Shown: one piece after another, positions 1 through 8,218 of the stretch | Position numbering within the stretch: the stretch's first letter is position 1 | Layout: each line of letters begins with the position of its first letter | Made by a program: the position numbers and the translations under genes | Assembly: GCA_038143955.1 (NCBI GenBank) | Contig: JAYQMT010000004.1 | Coordinates: 62,001-126,000, forward strand | Direction: 5' to 3' | DNA: 64,000 nucleotides | Source of the DNA: Porticoccus sp038143955 | GTDB lineage: Bacteria > Pseudomonadota > Gammaproteobacteria > Pseudomonadales > Porticoccaceae | Notes under the pieces: model-generated | The model's input: the letters and a program-made list of their open reading frames with translations, nothing else | Database searches by the model: none | What the model was told of the DNA's origin: nothing

Positions 1-167
1 ATGTCTCTTACTTTTGGATTGAGAAGTAAATCTTGTATTGGTCTACGAGACTTTCTAAATATGCAAGCCATCTCTACAAAACTCACAAAACGAAAATTGT
101 CAGAACAAATTCCGTACTCTTTAAAATGAGGAGTCATCACCGCTATTTCTTTTTTTGAAATTTTCAT
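1..167 (-). CDS. hypothetical protein, partial (runs off window)
   Basis: From an ATG at 167 the minus strand stays open for 55 codons to the window edge. The product starts MKISKKEIAVMTPHFKEYG and is basic, with no motif I recognise. It lies 27 bases downstream of the next gene in the same direction. The C-terminus is not in the window. Confidence 0.5.
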   Translation of the reverse strand, partial: MKISKKEIAVMTPHFKEYGICSDNFRFVSFVEMACIFRKSRRPIQDLLLNPKVRD

Positions 168-193
168 TACAAATCAATAAATCATAGAAAATA

Positions 194-619
194 TTATATG
201 TCAAGCCTTAAAGGAATAATTGGTTTTCCATTTTCGTCTCGATCTAAAACCCTTACTATCTTTGCTTTATTTGGATCGGCAACAAAAATATGTGGATGAT
301 TTTCTTCGTCTAAAATTCTTTTTAGATTATTTGGATTTATTTCAACACACTCTAGCAAGTCTTTACCATTATGTTTATATAAATCATAAGATTTGGGGTA
401 TAAGCCTTCTTCTTGATTTAAGTAGCAAATGATTCTTCCGTATTTTAATCTAGCTTTGCCTTTGTAAGAGACATAATCGCCTATTTCAAAAAGATTTTTT
501 TCAAAAAGTTTATGGCGGGGAACATAATATTTGCTGTTATCCCTTTTGATTTTAAAAATTTTGTGTTGACCAAAAAGATTTTCAATTGGCAAAAGAGTTT
601 TTGGTGAACCAAAATACAC
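194..619 (-). CDS. C-terminal extension of UvsE, or separate small KOW-like protein
   Basis: This 141-residue frame opens at a GTG that falls inside the UvsE reading (PTLE-CILVHQ versus VYFGSPKTLLPIENLF). The better reading is one polypeptide with a frameshift near 620, because a basic GD...R.VGQIVTI segment before the junction is echoed after it by IGDYVSYKGKARLKYGRII. Both look like KOW/SH3-type small barrels, which bind nucleic acid or protein. Most UVDE proteins end soon after the KWE motif, so a fused tail of about 190 residues would be unusual. It could also be a separate downstream gene with a GTG start. Confidence 0.55.
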   Translation of the reverse strand: MYFGSPKTLLPIENLFGQHKIFKIKRDNSKYYVPRHKLFEKNLFEIGDYVSYKGKARLKYGRIICYLNQEEGLYPKSYDLYKHNGKDLLECVEINPNNLKRILDEENHPHIFVADPNKAKIVRVLDRDENGKPIIPLRLDI

Positions 620-1737
620 TCAAGCGTTGGATTGTTTTTGCTATCTTCAAGTATGGTAACTATTTGACCGACTCGCCTTTTGATTCTCAAGGCTCTCTCT
701 CTTATGTGATCGCCTACCTCTAATTTATTTAACTTTTTTTTCATACCATTTTGTTCTTGTAATAATTTAATAGCTTTGTCTTTTTGTTTTACTTCGCATT
801 CCCATTTTACTTGCTTATTTGGTTCGATAGCAATAATTGGTGGAACATGACCTAAAGCAAAGTAATCTGCATGAGCGCGAGGTTTTTCGGGAGTACCTTC
901 TGACCAATGAAAGACAGGGGCGAGAAAGTTATGCTCCCTTCTCCTTGGTTTACCCATGTATAGGCACAACGCTCTGCTTGAAATGCAACATTGTGAACTT
1001 CTGATGGATTGCAAAAGTCATGCAAATTATCGTAGCAAACAGGAATATTTGCACCGAATGCGCTAAATAAATACTCGCTAAATGCAATGCAATTATCTAC
1101 ATTGAAGAAACCTTTGTCTTCGTTCTCGATAGTTAGTCGCTTGTAAACACCTTGATCACACATAGAAAGATTGCGAAAGAATCTAGTAGCAACTATCTCT
1201 AAGCTTTCATCCATTTTTGGAGTATAGTTGACATGAATATTCATCGGGGCAGTGTGATCTTGAGGCAAGCCAATCATGTCAAGAACGCTTGCTTGAAAAT
1301 TTAGCTCATTAATTGTACGATCAACTTTAGTTCTATCTGTTGACGCAAGAACATTGAATTGATCGGGGTGAGAACCGATTGAAATATTAAACTTTTCAGC
1401 AATTAATCCGACAAGCTTGAGTTCTTGCTCGATTGTAGCTTTGTTTGGCAAATCTTCAAGAGATATTTCCAAAGTTTGGTCGGTAAGGAGAGGAAAAAAG
1501 AGCAGAACTAAGACGATAATGCCTAATATTTGAGGTATGACAATGATTGACAATATATTGAGAAACAATAACATTGTGCAAAATTCTTTCAGATAATTGA
1601 TTGAGCGCTTCATCTCTTCCATCTTTGTTACACAAATCATTGAACCTTTTCCTTGTCATTGTTCGAAAAGAATACTTTACCTTATCCTTTTCTTTGAGTT
1701 GTTCGCTAATGCAAGTGAGCCCTAAAATTTGTGTCAT
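481..1737 (-). CDS. uvsE: UV damage endonuclease UvsE/UvdE (frameshifted)
   Basis: UVDE is a TIM-barrel, metal-dependent enzyme that nicks 5' of UV photoproducts and abasic sites and so starts alternative excision repair. The N-terminal motif MTQILGLTC and NIRHYRLSSALF are read in one frame (1737 to about 1500), SIGSHPDQFN, NIHVNY, IENED and CYDNLHD in a second (about 1500 to 945), and FHWSE, PRAHADY and VKWECEV in a third. All expected metal-ligand positions (HPDQF, IHV, the E of IENED, DNLHD, FHW, RAHA, KWE) are present, so the protein was probably active; the two shifts look like sequencing errors. A TTGACT-N17-TAGTGT promoter lies just upstream. A second, degenerate UVDE lies at 28432-29589. 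The reading continues into an extra C-terminal region. Confidence 0.88.
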
Positions 1738-1743
1738 ACCTAG

Positions 1744-1772
1744 ACACTAGCATAGGAAATGAATCTAGTCAA
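1744..1772 (-). promoter_or_regulatory. sigma70-like promoter for uvsE
   Basis: Minus-strand TTGACT (1772-1767), 17-base spacer, TAGTGT (1749-1744), then the uvsE ATG at 1737. It overlaps the last codons of the upstream gene. Confidence 0.6.
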
Positions 1773-2094
1773 GTTTTTTTGAGAAATCGGGGTGATTAAA
1801 TGAGTCATCCAAAATTGAATCATTTAATAAATCCCTCATGTCTGCTACTATTTTTTCTTCTTCATCTTCTTTAGTAAGAGAAGCAAACTCTATTTTTTCA
1901 GCTTCAAGAATATTGTAATAACTTTTATTTGCATCATCAAGCATTAATCTGAGCGTCTGCAAAATATCTTCGGGGCTTTCACCTATTACCTCGGAGTCTT
2001 CTGAATGTGCAGAAATTTCTCCTTTATCATTATATATGACTTCGTAAAGACCATAAGATTCGTCTTTGTTTTTTATTATTCTATAATTCCACAT
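1765..2094 (-). CDS. hypothetical protein (109 aa)
   Basis: An intact 109-residue acidic protein beginning MWNYRIIKNKDESYGLYEVIY and ending in a charged helical tail (DLLNDSILDDSF). The first 35 residues look like a small beta-sheet fold. Its ATG overlaps the stop of the upstream 28-codon gene (TAATG), so it is probably translationally coupled. I do not recognise a family. Confidence 0.75.
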   Translation of the reverse strand: MWNYRIIKNKDESYGLYEVIYNDKGEISAHSEDSEVIGESPEDILQTLRLMLDDANKSYYNILEAEKIEFASLTKEDEEEKIVADMRDLLNDSILDDSFNHPDFSKKLD

Positions 2095-2180
2095 TATTTA
2101 TTATTCCATAAATTAACTATCGAGATTATTAATAGCGTTGATCCCACAAAAAGTGCTAAGTAAAACATTGGATCACTCAT
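2094..2180 (-). CDS. small single-span membrane protein (28 aa)
   Basis: The product MSDPMFYLALFVGSTLLIIS... is almost entirely one hydrophobic helix followed by a short polar end. It is supported by tight coupling on both sides: its ATG lies inside the stop region of the DUF2452 gene (ATGAGTGA) and its TAA overlaps the next ATG (TAATG). Similar 25-45 residue membrane peptides occur at 29884, 18144, 18230 and 25033. Confidence 0.6.
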   Translation of the reverse strand: MSDPMFYLALFVGSTLLIISIVNLWNNK

Positions 2181-2571
2181 TTATTTGCTCCCATCTGTTG
2201 TCATAATTAAGTCTAAACTTTCCTTGATAACCTTCATCTCCACTTATTTTCTCATGTGGCGCAAATAAAGTCAAGTAGAATTGATCATTCTGTTTTTTAT
2301 ATAAAAAATATTCTTTTCCGATAACAGGTTTAAACTTCATTTCTGCATTAAATATTATTTCGTTCCATTTAAAATCTTTAGATAGCTCTTCAAATTCTTT
2401 TTTTAATTTATTGAAGCGTTCTTCATAGTGTTTATTTGCATTATGCACCGCTCCAATTTTCCATCCGCCAAGGCTATGTTCGGGGCGTATAATAGGCGCT
2501 CCAACATTACTGGCATAGGGTAAAGAGTGAGGATTTGGTGCAACATTATCAGGTAAATCTTTATTGCTCAT
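2173..2571 (-). CDS. DUF2452 family protein
   Basis: A 132-residue protein with the DUF2452 pattern: NPHSLPYASNVGAPIIRP near residue 12, a GW helix, a central coiled region with WNEIIFNAE, FKPVIGKEYFLYKK, and a C-terminal YQGKFRLNYDNRWEQI. The family is widespread in bacteria and phages with no defined activity. The gene overlaps both neighbours in a run of small co-directional genes (1765-2938). Confidence 0.75.
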   Translation of the reverse strand: MSNKDLPDNVAPNPHSLPYASNVGAPIIRPEHSLGGWKIGAVHNANKHYEERFNKLKKEFEELSKDFKWNEIIFNAEMKFKPVIGKEYFLYKKQNDQFYLTLFAPHEKISGDEGYQGKFRLNYDNRWEQINE

Positions 2572-2938
2572 TTATTTCAAAAGGTCTTAACCATCCTTCT
2601 CCCATGTGAATTTGCGCAGTATCTTTTGGTTTTTCTTCGGGAAGATCGAAAGTTGCTATCAAATTTTTTAATTGATCATTATTTAAATGAACTTTTTTTC
2701 TGTTTATCCAAACTGCATATTCACCGATCATAAGACGAAAAGGATGCGGAACAGGATTTATTTGAATTTCTGAAATTTTGCTTTTATCTGGAATAAAAGA
2801 TGGAGGAAGAGTGGGCGGTCTAAAGTCTAACCCAAACTTTGGCGGTGGAGGCGCAGGTCTATAAATATGAGATTGATCTTTGTTTGACTGACAACCAAAG
2901 CCAATTAATAATATTATTATCCACCATTTAAAGTTCAT
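2561..2938 (-). CDS. predicted lipoprotein (125 aa)
   Basis: The N-terminus MNFKWWIIILLIGFGCQSNK is a lipoprotein signal peptide with the lipobox LIGFGC; the mature protein would start at Cys16. A proline-rich linker (RPAPPPPKFG...PPTLPPSF) follows, then a short beta-rich domain. It would be anchored in the host envelope. The C-terminal codons overlap the DUF2452 start. Possible roles include superinfection exclusion or lysis (spanin-like), but nothing in the sequence decides between them. Confidence 0.7.
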   Translation of the reverse strand: MNFKWWIIILLIGFGCQSNKDQSHIYRPAPPPPKFGLDFRPPTLPPSFIPDKSKISEIQINPVPHPFRLMIGEYAVWINRKKVHLNNDQLKNLIATFDLPEEKPKDTAQIHMGEGWLRPFEINEQ

Positions 2939-3028
2939 TTTACCAAATATAATAAATTAAATAATTATAAATTCAAATACCTAAACACAATCTTTCTCCA
3001 TAGCCAAAATCTCTTTTGTACATCTTAT

Positions 3029-3453
3029 TTAAGAAATTCTTTTTGACTTAATCCAAAAGATAGATAAGGTTGGTTCTGCGTAGTGACAAAGGGCTAAATG
3101 ACTAGCATCATCTATTTCTTTTAGTGAGTTTAATTTTAGTATGGGTGGACTATATTTGGTTGTTTTTACTGACACTCTAAGTTTGCCATTCAAGCCTACA
3201 ATAATGTCTGCACTATGCTTGTCCCCTTTTGGTTTTGGCATCATATCAAAAAAACCATTTAGATGACGAGCTACTGCAAATTCTCCTGCAACACCCAAAT
3301 AATGACCCTCAAAGCTTTTATCATAGTCTGTTGCGCCTTCTTTTCCCCACACATAAGTGCTTCTGTTTTTAAGTGAGTCTTCCCCTCGCACCGCCAGGAA
3401 GCTAAAGTTTTTAAAGCTTCTATTTCAAGTTTGTTGAGTATTATTTTTTGCAC
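3029..3453 (-). CDS. PD-(D/E)XK nuclease-like protein (frameshifted)
   Basis: Two frames join near 3390: MQKIILNKLEIEALKTLASWR, then RGEDSLKNRSTYVWGKEGATD and the core GVAGEFAVARHL...SADIIVGLNGKLRVSVKTTKY. The order Glu (GEF), Asp (ADI) and x-Val-Lys (SVKTT) fits a PD-(D/E)XK fold. It probably begins at a GTG at 3453, inside the end of the MazG-like gene. DNA specificity and role are unknown. Confidence 0.6.
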
Positions 3454-3640
3454 ATTTAATTTCTTTTAATTGCTTTATATATTTTTCAACATCTTCTATC
3501 TCATCAAATATTTTGCCCCAATTATTTTTATTTAATTTATTTACTGATTGTATTAATTCTAATGACAATTCGGTTAACTCTTCAGAGCATTTTAAAAAAG
3601 TATGTCTTTGTTTGGAATTTAATTTCATAAGCTTTTGCAC
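3425..3640 (-). CDS. small MazG-like helical protein
   Basis: The 71-residue product carries EELTELSLELIQ and IFDEIEDVEKYIKQLK. The spacing of the acidic EExxE and ExxD helices matches the metal-binding helices of MazG-type nucleotide pyrophosphohydrolases, which hydrolyse non-canonical or regulatory NTPs. It overlaps the nuclease-like gene and the end of the RuvB-like gene. It is short for the family, so the call rests on the helix pattern. Confidence 0.5.
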   Translation of the reverse strand: MQKLMKLNSKQRHTFLKCSEELTELSLELIQSVNKLNKNNWGKIFDEIEDVEKYIKQLKEIKCAKNNTQQT

Positions 3641-4559
3641 AGTTTTCTACCATGATTAGTTATTTTTCTTTTGCCATCTATTTCAATTAAATTTTTATTT
3701 AAAAGATACAATTCGTGATCTCTACGGACAGCGGTCGAGCTTAATCCAAGTTTGGCGGATAAGCCTGTAAGACTAGCGGAACCACAAGTATCAAGAATTT
3801 CCAAAACCTGCTTTTCAGTATTGGTTAGTCCAAAAGGCAATATACCAATAGTATCGCTCAAAGATTTAAAGTCATCTTTCGTAAAAAAAAGAACTCTGCT
3901 TCGATCCACAATATAAACTAATCTCTTTTGATCTTTTAACTGCACTACGAGCATTACCGCGAATAGTGCTAGATACAGCTTGCAAGCATCCATCTTCAAA
4001 AGAAATTTCGGGCAAACAAATTTGGACTATCTCTGCAAGTTCATTGTTATTATAAGGTTCAAAGTCAACCACGGTTAATCTATCTTTTAGTGGTGGAAAA
4101 ATTTTGTCGGTTTCAGTGGTCGCAAAAATAAAAGTCTGTTGCATGAAGTTAAATTCAAAATTCATACCATTCCATTCAAAGTTCTTCAAGTGATTAGACT
4201 CCGTATTAAAGATAGTTAGGAAAGCCATTGTTAAATCTTGGGGTAACTCATGACATTCATCGAAAAGTATGGTAACTTCATTATCAGCAATTAATGGCAA
4301 AAAAATTTGATCAAAAAACTGCTCGTTGTTTTTTATTGTTGAGCAGTTAATTTCAATAAAAGCTCTTTTTTTCTCCATCTTGATTATATAGATTTTTTGC
4401 AAATGCTTTTGCAAATTCAGTTTACCTAAACCTTTTGCGCCAGCCATTAAAAGGAATGGCGCTTGAGATGTTTTATGAAACGCATCAATGTAAAAAAGAT
4501 AGTTTTTTCTTTACGGCATCTTGTCCAACCAAGCTTGGGAAGTAATTATTATTTTTCAT
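3625..4559 (-). CDS. ruvB: RuvB-like AAA+ ATPase (frameshifted)
   Basis: Three frames give one protein of about 310 residues, the usual RuvB length. It has FPSLVGQDAVKKKL at the start, Walker A AGAKGLGK (about residue 40), Walker B TILFDECHEL, sensor-1 FIFATTETDKI and RGNARSAV, then a winged-helix domain with FGLTNTEKQVLEIL, GLSAKLGLSSTAVRRDHELYLL and KITNHGRK. RuvB drives branch migration of Holliday junctions as a hexamer with RuvA. No RuvA is visible here. Shifts lie near 4485 and 3945. A TTGACA-N17-TAACCT promoter lies immediately upstream. Confidence 0.8.
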
Positions 4560-4568
4560 ATACAAAAA

Positions 4569-4597
4569 AGGTTAGTGTGTTTTTTAGGAAATGTCAA
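4569..4597 (-). promoter_or_regulatory. sigma70-like promoter for the ruvB-like gene
   Basis: Minus strand TTGACA (4597-4592), 17-base spacer, TAACCT (4574-4569), 10 bases before the ATG at 4559. Confidence 0.55.
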
Positions 4598-4905
4598 TCA
4601 TTAAAGTTTGTAACGACAAATTCTATCTTAGGCTGATCTTCTTCATAGACCCCTTTTCTTTCACGATCCCCTTCTTTATAGCAAGATTTGCACTGAGATC
4701 GCTTGCCGAATTTCCTTCGCTTGTCATTATTGAAAGAGTCTAATGGCAGTATTTCATTACATTTGGTGCATTCTTTTTTAGACTCGACTATTCCACAAAT
4801 TAAATCAAACCATTCTTTGCTTACAGTGACAGACGCTTTTCTGCCAATATAGTCGCCAAGCTCTCCATAAGTTATATTTATAAATTCAGATTTATTACTT
4901 TTCAT
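4594..4905 (-). CDS. zinc-finger protein (treble-clef type, 103 aa)
   Basis: Four cysteines in CTKCNEILPLDSF and RSQCKSCYKEGD form the zinc-binding core seen at the N-terminus of phage recombination endonuclease VII and in stand-alone phage zinc proteins. An N-terminal helical region precedes it. The catalytic half of endonuclease VII is absent, so a DNA-binding role is more likely than nuclease activity. Confidence 0.6.
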   Translation of the reverse strand: MKSNKSEFINITYGELGDYIGRKASVTVSKEWFDLICGIVESKKECTKCNEILPLDSFNNDKRRKFGKRSQCKSCYKEGDRERKGVYEEDQPKIEFVVTNFND

Positions 4906-4910
4906 AAACG

Positions 4911-4939
4911 AACATTAAAAAAAAAAAATAATGTGTCAA
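4911..4939 (-). promoter_or_regulatory. sigma70-like promoter, weak -10
   Basis: Minus strand TTGACA (4939-4934) and a 17-base spacer that includes 12 T's, then AATGTT (4916-4911). The start codon of the zinc-finger gene is at 4905. It sits between that gene and the terminator at 4944. Confidence 0.45.
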
Positions 4940-4943
4940 CAAA

Positions 4944-4969
4944 AAAAGGGGAGTAGTTACTCCCCTTTT
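4944..4969. terminator. rho-independent terminator (bidirectional form)
   Basis: Perfect inverted repeat GGGGAGTA-GT-TACTCCCC flanked by AAAA and TTTT. It lies just after the stop of the ParB-like gene, so it should end that minus-strand transcript before the next promoter. Confidence 0.75.
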
Positions 4970-4996
4970 AATGTTTTTTATTTATCAGAGACTAGA

Positions 4997-5878
4997 CTAA
5001 AAACCGAGTAAATCTTGCATTGGGTCAGTAGGTTGCACATAGCAATGATTAAGTGCGACATACCTGTTTCCTGTTCTCAATTTATTTACATCACAAGACA
5101 ATTCCCTTGAGCAAATCCTAGAGGTTTGCTTTCTGCCATAAAATTGAGTCATGAAATAAAGCATATTTCCAAAGTGACGTACTTTAGCTCCACCACCTGT
5201 TGATCCATTAAGCTTTTTATTATTACCTAGCTTTTTTAGGTAATCTCTACAGACTCTCACTGAAGACATTGCTTTAGAAGACCAAGTTGTGTCAATACCC
5301 TCTTCTTTTAGTTCTTCTAAATTTGCACCATCAGCAGTGATACACCTCATGAAAAGTTCAGTGTCTTCACGATCAAAGTACATACCCATCTGTAAGCAAG
5401 TTCTATGACCAAGAGTCATTTCATAAGCAGAATTATTGACATGGGTTTTTTCTACGATATATAGAGCTATATCTTTATGAGTCGTATCTGACTCTTCATC
5501 TACAAGAGATTCCCATCTTTCAAAAACATCATCTTCGGTGCATTGATGAGTGCAGAAACCATTACCCTCGTCTTTTTTTGTAAAGTAGCTTGAATAATAT
5601 CTAGCGCCTTTTTCCCATAACTATCTCCTGGCTCTATCAAACCTTTTATTTGAGCAGTTTGATGTAGCGATCTTTTGAGCCTTTGTCAATATGATCTTGT
5701 ATATCTTGGTCTGCGCCAAAAATAATATTAAAAGAAAGTTGAAAATCTCGTAAGTTATTTGGAGAAACTCTTTTGCGGTTTCAACTAAAGCCTGTAATCT
5801 ATTTTGACCATCAAGCAAAGCTCCTGTTTCTTCTTCAAAAACTAAAGGTGCGCAAACTCTCCATTTACCCTCTTCCAT
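4997..5878 (-). CDS. ParB/sulfiredoxin-fold N-domain protein (frameshifted)
   Basis: The N-terminal part reads VFEEETGALLDGQNRLQALVETA, the DGQ(H/N)R signature of ParB-like domains. After a shift near 5760 the text continues as NIIFGADQDIQDHIDKGSKDR (family pattern: G.D......D.G..R). The C-terminal 140 residues (DREDTELFMRCITADGANLEEL..., ending PTDPMQDLLGF) are helical and follow a further shift near 5600. Phage proteins of this architecture are often called ParB-like or nuclease-like, with unknown role. Full length is about 290 residues. Confidence 0.6.
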
Positions 5879-5919
5879 GTACTTTTGAGTACCTAATTAT
5901 ATTTGCCTTTTGTTTGCTC

Positions 5920-6199
5920 CTATTTTTTTCTAGATTTTTTGGGGTCTGAGCTTTCTATATTGTTGAAATGATCTAAAATATGAGATGCTATCTCAGCATT
6001 AACTTTAAAAACTCCGCTTTGAACCCCTTCTCCATAGGTAGTTCTCCAAGGATGATTTTTCTCTAAAGCACCCTCTTCGTTTAAAAAGTATAGGGAGTCT
6101 GCTCTAATATCTGCTCTATATTTGATTCTGATTCGCTTTTCTTATTAAAAAACTTTTTTAACTGAGACTGTTTTTTGAACTTAGTTTTTCTTGATTCAT
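5920..6199 (-). CDS. hypothetical basic/acidic protein (about 93 aa, frameshifted)
   Basis: From an ATG at 6199 the basic N-terminus shifts frame in an A-run. It then stays open as RIRIKYRADIRADSLYFLN, WRTTYGEGVQSGVFKVNAEIA and a lysine-rich end, to TAG at 5920. A promoter lies at 6227-6254. No family recognised. The start and the exact shift sites are uncertain. Confidence 0.5.
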
Positions 6200-6226
6200 A
6201 TTTGTATTAATTTATATTATGTTTTG

Positions 6227-6254
6227 AGTTTAGCAGAATTATATCAAAAGTCAA
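6227..6254 (-). promoter_or_regulatory. sigma70-like promoter
   Basis: Minus strand TTGACT (6254-6249), 16-base spacer, TAAACT (6232-6227), upstream of the gene starting at 6199. Confidence 0.6.
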
Positions 6255-6618
6255 GCTTGAATTTTTTAACTTCACTTTTAAATTTATTCATCTCCTCTGA
6301 AAGAGTTGATACGGTATTTAGCAAGGTATGTAGTGAATGTAACTGAACGCCTCTTTTTTTAAGAATCTCTCTATCGGATTTGTTTAAAAGAACAATTTCT
6401 TTAATAGATATGATTTGCTTATTGTAAGTGGCTATCAATTTATCTAAGCAAGAGAGCATTGAATTAAGGAAATTACAAGCTTCCGATTTGGAGCCATGAA
6501 ATTTTCCGTCTCTAATCATCGAGAATTTAGCAACATTTTGTATATGGGTATTTTCCAAAGAAGTCACGTTATCGCAATGAAATTCAAATGTTTCCCAAGC
6601 TAAATCAGCCTCATTCAT
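6244..6618 (-). CDS. hypothetical helical protein (124 aa)
   Basis: Intact; begins MNEADLAWETFEFHCDNVT. The body is largely alpha-helical (LNSMLSCLDKLIATYNKQI, EEMNKFKSEVKKFKLDF) with coiled-coil character. Its ATG overlaps the TAA of the upstream 57-residue gene (TAATG). No known family. Confidence 0.7.
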   Translation of the reverse strand: MNEADLAWETFEFHCDNVTSLENTHIQNVAKFSMIRDGKFHGSKSEACNFLNSMLSCLDKLIATYNKQIISIKEIVLLNKSDREILKKRGVQLHSLHTLLNTVSTLSEEMNKFKSEVKKFKLDF

Positions 6619-6791
6619 TAGAGAAATTTATAAAGAACATTTAACTGATTAGAGCCAAGGTATTTGTTAAAGTAAGCGCAAAATTTTGCGATTTCTTTAG
6701 GTTGCCACTGCTCTTCTTTAATTATAAACCCAACTTCATTGTATTCACCTTCGTGCCATAGATCTGTAAGTTTTATATACTCTGTATTCAT
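6618..6791 (-). CDS. small hypothetical protein (57 aa)
   Basis: Reads MNTEYIKLTDLWHEGEYNEV and continues through FIIKEEQWQPKEIAKFCAYF to FL. The TAA is joined to the next start as TAATG. A possible promoter (TTGACA-N17-CAGACT) lies upstream. Confidence 0.65.
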   Translation of the reverse strand: MNTEYIKLTDLWHEGEYNEVGFIIKEEQWQPKEIAKFCAYFNKYLGSNQLNVLYKFL

Positions 6792-6826
6792 ATTTTATTA
6801 TTTGGTTGTGATTAATTTAAAATCAC

Positions 6827-6855
6827 AGTCTGACAAAAAACACAAAGAATGTCAA
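6827..6855 (-). promoter_or_regulatory. possible sigma70-like promoter, weak -10
   Basis: Minus strand TTGACA (6855-6850), 17-base spacer, CAGACT (6832-6827). It lies in the divergent gap between the gene starting at 6791 and the plus-strand gene at 6874. A short inverted repeat GTGATT/AATCAC overlaps its downstream side. Confidence 0.4.
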
Positions 6856-6865
6856 TATTTTTTTT

Positions 6866-6874
6866 GTGTACTTA
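6866..6874 (+). promoter_or_regulatory. GTGTA element
   Basis: GTGTACTTA runs into the start region of the plus-strand gene (ATG 6874 or 6880). Confidence 0.4.
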
Positions 6875-7059
6875 TGTTTATGGACGAAAGAATAATAAAC
6901 TATTTGATACTAAAGCAACTAGAAGACGAAAACTTTTCCGCTCATCCGCACATAAGAATACGCAGTGCATATATATTAGCAAAGAAAGAATTTAAACAGA
7001 TGAGCAAAGAGGAAAAGAAAAAAATATCAGAATATTTGGACGGCAAACAAAAAAAATAA
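6874..7059 (+). CDS. small hypothetical protein (61 aa)
   Basis: One of few plus-strand genes. The product MFMDERIINYLILKQLEDEN... ends in a lysine-rich tail (KKISEYLDGKQKK). ATG 6880 is an equally good start. Sequence upstream of 6874 is open in frame but overlaps the divergent gene, so I do not include it. Convergent with the sigma gene, 23 bases away. No family known. Confidence 0.6.
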   Translation: MFMDERIINYLILKQLEDENFSAHPHIRIRSAYILAKKEFKQMSKEEKKKISEYLDGKQKK

Positions 7060-7082
7060 ACTAATGATTTTTGTAAGATATA

Positions 7083-7593
7083 CTATATAACAGTTAACTC
7101 TCTTATTTGATTCGAGAGCTTTTCTTTCGCCCTCGATATTGTTGCGCAAACATACCCTTGGCTTTTATTGGTTTTTTACATATATCTTCGTAACTTAAAT
7201 TATCTTTAAAACGAAGAATCGCTATTTTTTTTAAAGCCGGAGAAAGATTATCTATCTCAGAAAAAAAGAGTTTTTTTTTTCTCTAAACAATATTCTTTTA
7301 ATTCTCTTCTTCCGATAAAGCATCAGTAATCATTTCGCTATTAAAAATAACTTTTGATCTAGCTAAACGAGTTCTATGAGCTAGAATTTGATATCGAGCT
7401 ATTTTAAACGACCAAGCCCTTAAGCATTTAGAGGGGTCATAATTTAACTTATTATTTATAAGTATAATATTTGTTTTTGTAAAATATCTTCTGAATCTTG
7501 TTTATGATAACAAATAGAACGTATGAAACGTAAAAGTTTAGGTTGCACATCCTTAAGTAGATTATTGAAATTATTTGAATCAGTATTCTTCAT
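7083..7593 (-). CDS. ECF-type RNA polymerase sigma factor (frameshifted)
   Basis: From ATG 7593, three frames give about 168 residues with the order of an ECF sigma factor. Region 2 is KDVQPKLLRFIRSICYH, QDSEDILQ, then CLRAWSFKIARYQILAHRT (the WLYKIARN-type helix). After an acidic linker, region 4 is LSPALKKIAILRFKDNLSYEDI and a recognition helix of the form K.QGYVCATISRAKEKL. It would redirect host RNA polymerase to phage promoters. The start lies inside the end of the preceding gene (14-base overlap). The shifts, in A/T runs near 7475, 7300 and 7165, hide it from simple ORF finding. Confidence 0.75.
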
Positions 7594-7822
7594 CCAAATT
7601 ATCAATAACTATATCTAAAGAATTATCTTTATTTTTAAGAACCATTATTTGTAGCGCAGTCTTATTTTCAGTATAAAGTTTTCTATATAAAATCTCTATT
7701 AAATCTGATATATTAACTTTTTTATACTCTTCTGTTCCATATATTTTGTCTAGTATATCTTGTAGTACATTTTTAATGTCCTTTTTATTGTCTGGCTGAA
7801 AGTCTTTTCTAAATGCTATCAT
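7580..7822 (-). CDS. hypothetical protein (80 aa)
   Basis: Intact acidic helical protein, MIAFRKDFQPDNKKDIKNVL at the start and DIVIDNLDEEY at the end. It overlaps the upstream stop (ATGA) and the sigma-factor start, so it is probably co-translated with both. No family recognised; its fixed place before the sigma gene would allow a regulatory partner role, which is only an idea. Confidence 0.65.
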   Translation of the reverse strand: MIAFRKDFQPDNKKDIKNVLQDILDKIYGTEEYKKVNISDLIEILYRKLYTENKTALQIMVLKNKDNSLDIVIDNLDEEY

Positions 7823-8043
7823 GGTAGAAATAATCTTTTATCGTCCTGCTCTAAGTCATAATTATCCCAATAAGAATGATCATATTTGCTAAAAACAATG
7901 TCGTTAAATAAGACGATATTTTGATCTTTATCAATAAAGCCTACAGCGTCTCCTTCTGGAACTCTTCCTTGTCCATTCTTAAATTCAAAACATTCATCAA
8001 CCCCATGCTCCGAGTATATAATATCTGTAGAATTAAGTTTCAA
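7819..8043 (-). CDS. hypothetical protein (74 aa), TTG start
   Basis: The frame has no internal ATG and begins with TTG at 8043: MKLNSTDIIYSEHGVDECFE. The segment RVPEGDAVGFIDKDQNIVLFND resembles the EGDPVG segment of the gene at 8430-8602, so the two may be distant paralogs. The stop overlaps the next start (ATGA). Confidence 0.6.
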   Translation of the reverse strand: MKLNSTDIIYSEHGVDECFEFKNGQGRVPEGDAVGFIDKDQNIVLFNDIVFSKYDHSYWDNYDLEQDDKRLFLP

Positions 8044-8044
8044 T

Positions 8045-8053
8045 GTGTAATAT
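8045..8053 (+). promoter_or_regulatory. GTGTA element
   Basis: GTGTAATAT on the plus strand, 7 bases before an ATG at 8061 and 27 bases before the 45-residue gene at 8081. Confidence 0.35.
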
Positions 8054-8080
8054 AAGACTTATGAAAAAAATAAAACGAAA

Positions 8081-8218
8081 ATGAATGAAGAATACATACT
8101 GTATTTATATGAAAAAGCTAAAAAAATGAAAGACCCTCATAAGAAGATAAAGTTCATAAAACATATTAAGCTTTTAAGTAAAGGATTAGCTAAACCTCGT
8201 GGTCAAAGCTTGAATTAA
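8081..8218 (+). CDS. small basic protein (45 aa)
   Basis: Plus-strand reading MNEEYILYLYEKAKKMKDPH... ends KPRGQSLN. It is helical and very lysine-rich. The tail overlaps the end of the convergent minus-strand gene by 29 bases. Confidence 0.5.
   Translation: MNEEYILYLYEKAKKMKDPHKKIKFIKHIKLLSKGLAKPRGQSLN

Noticed and set aside
481..1014. Separate gene for the C-terminal third of UvsE
   Set aside because: The sequence continues the UVDE family motifs (FHWSE, RAHA, KWE) in order; it is a shifted part of one gene.
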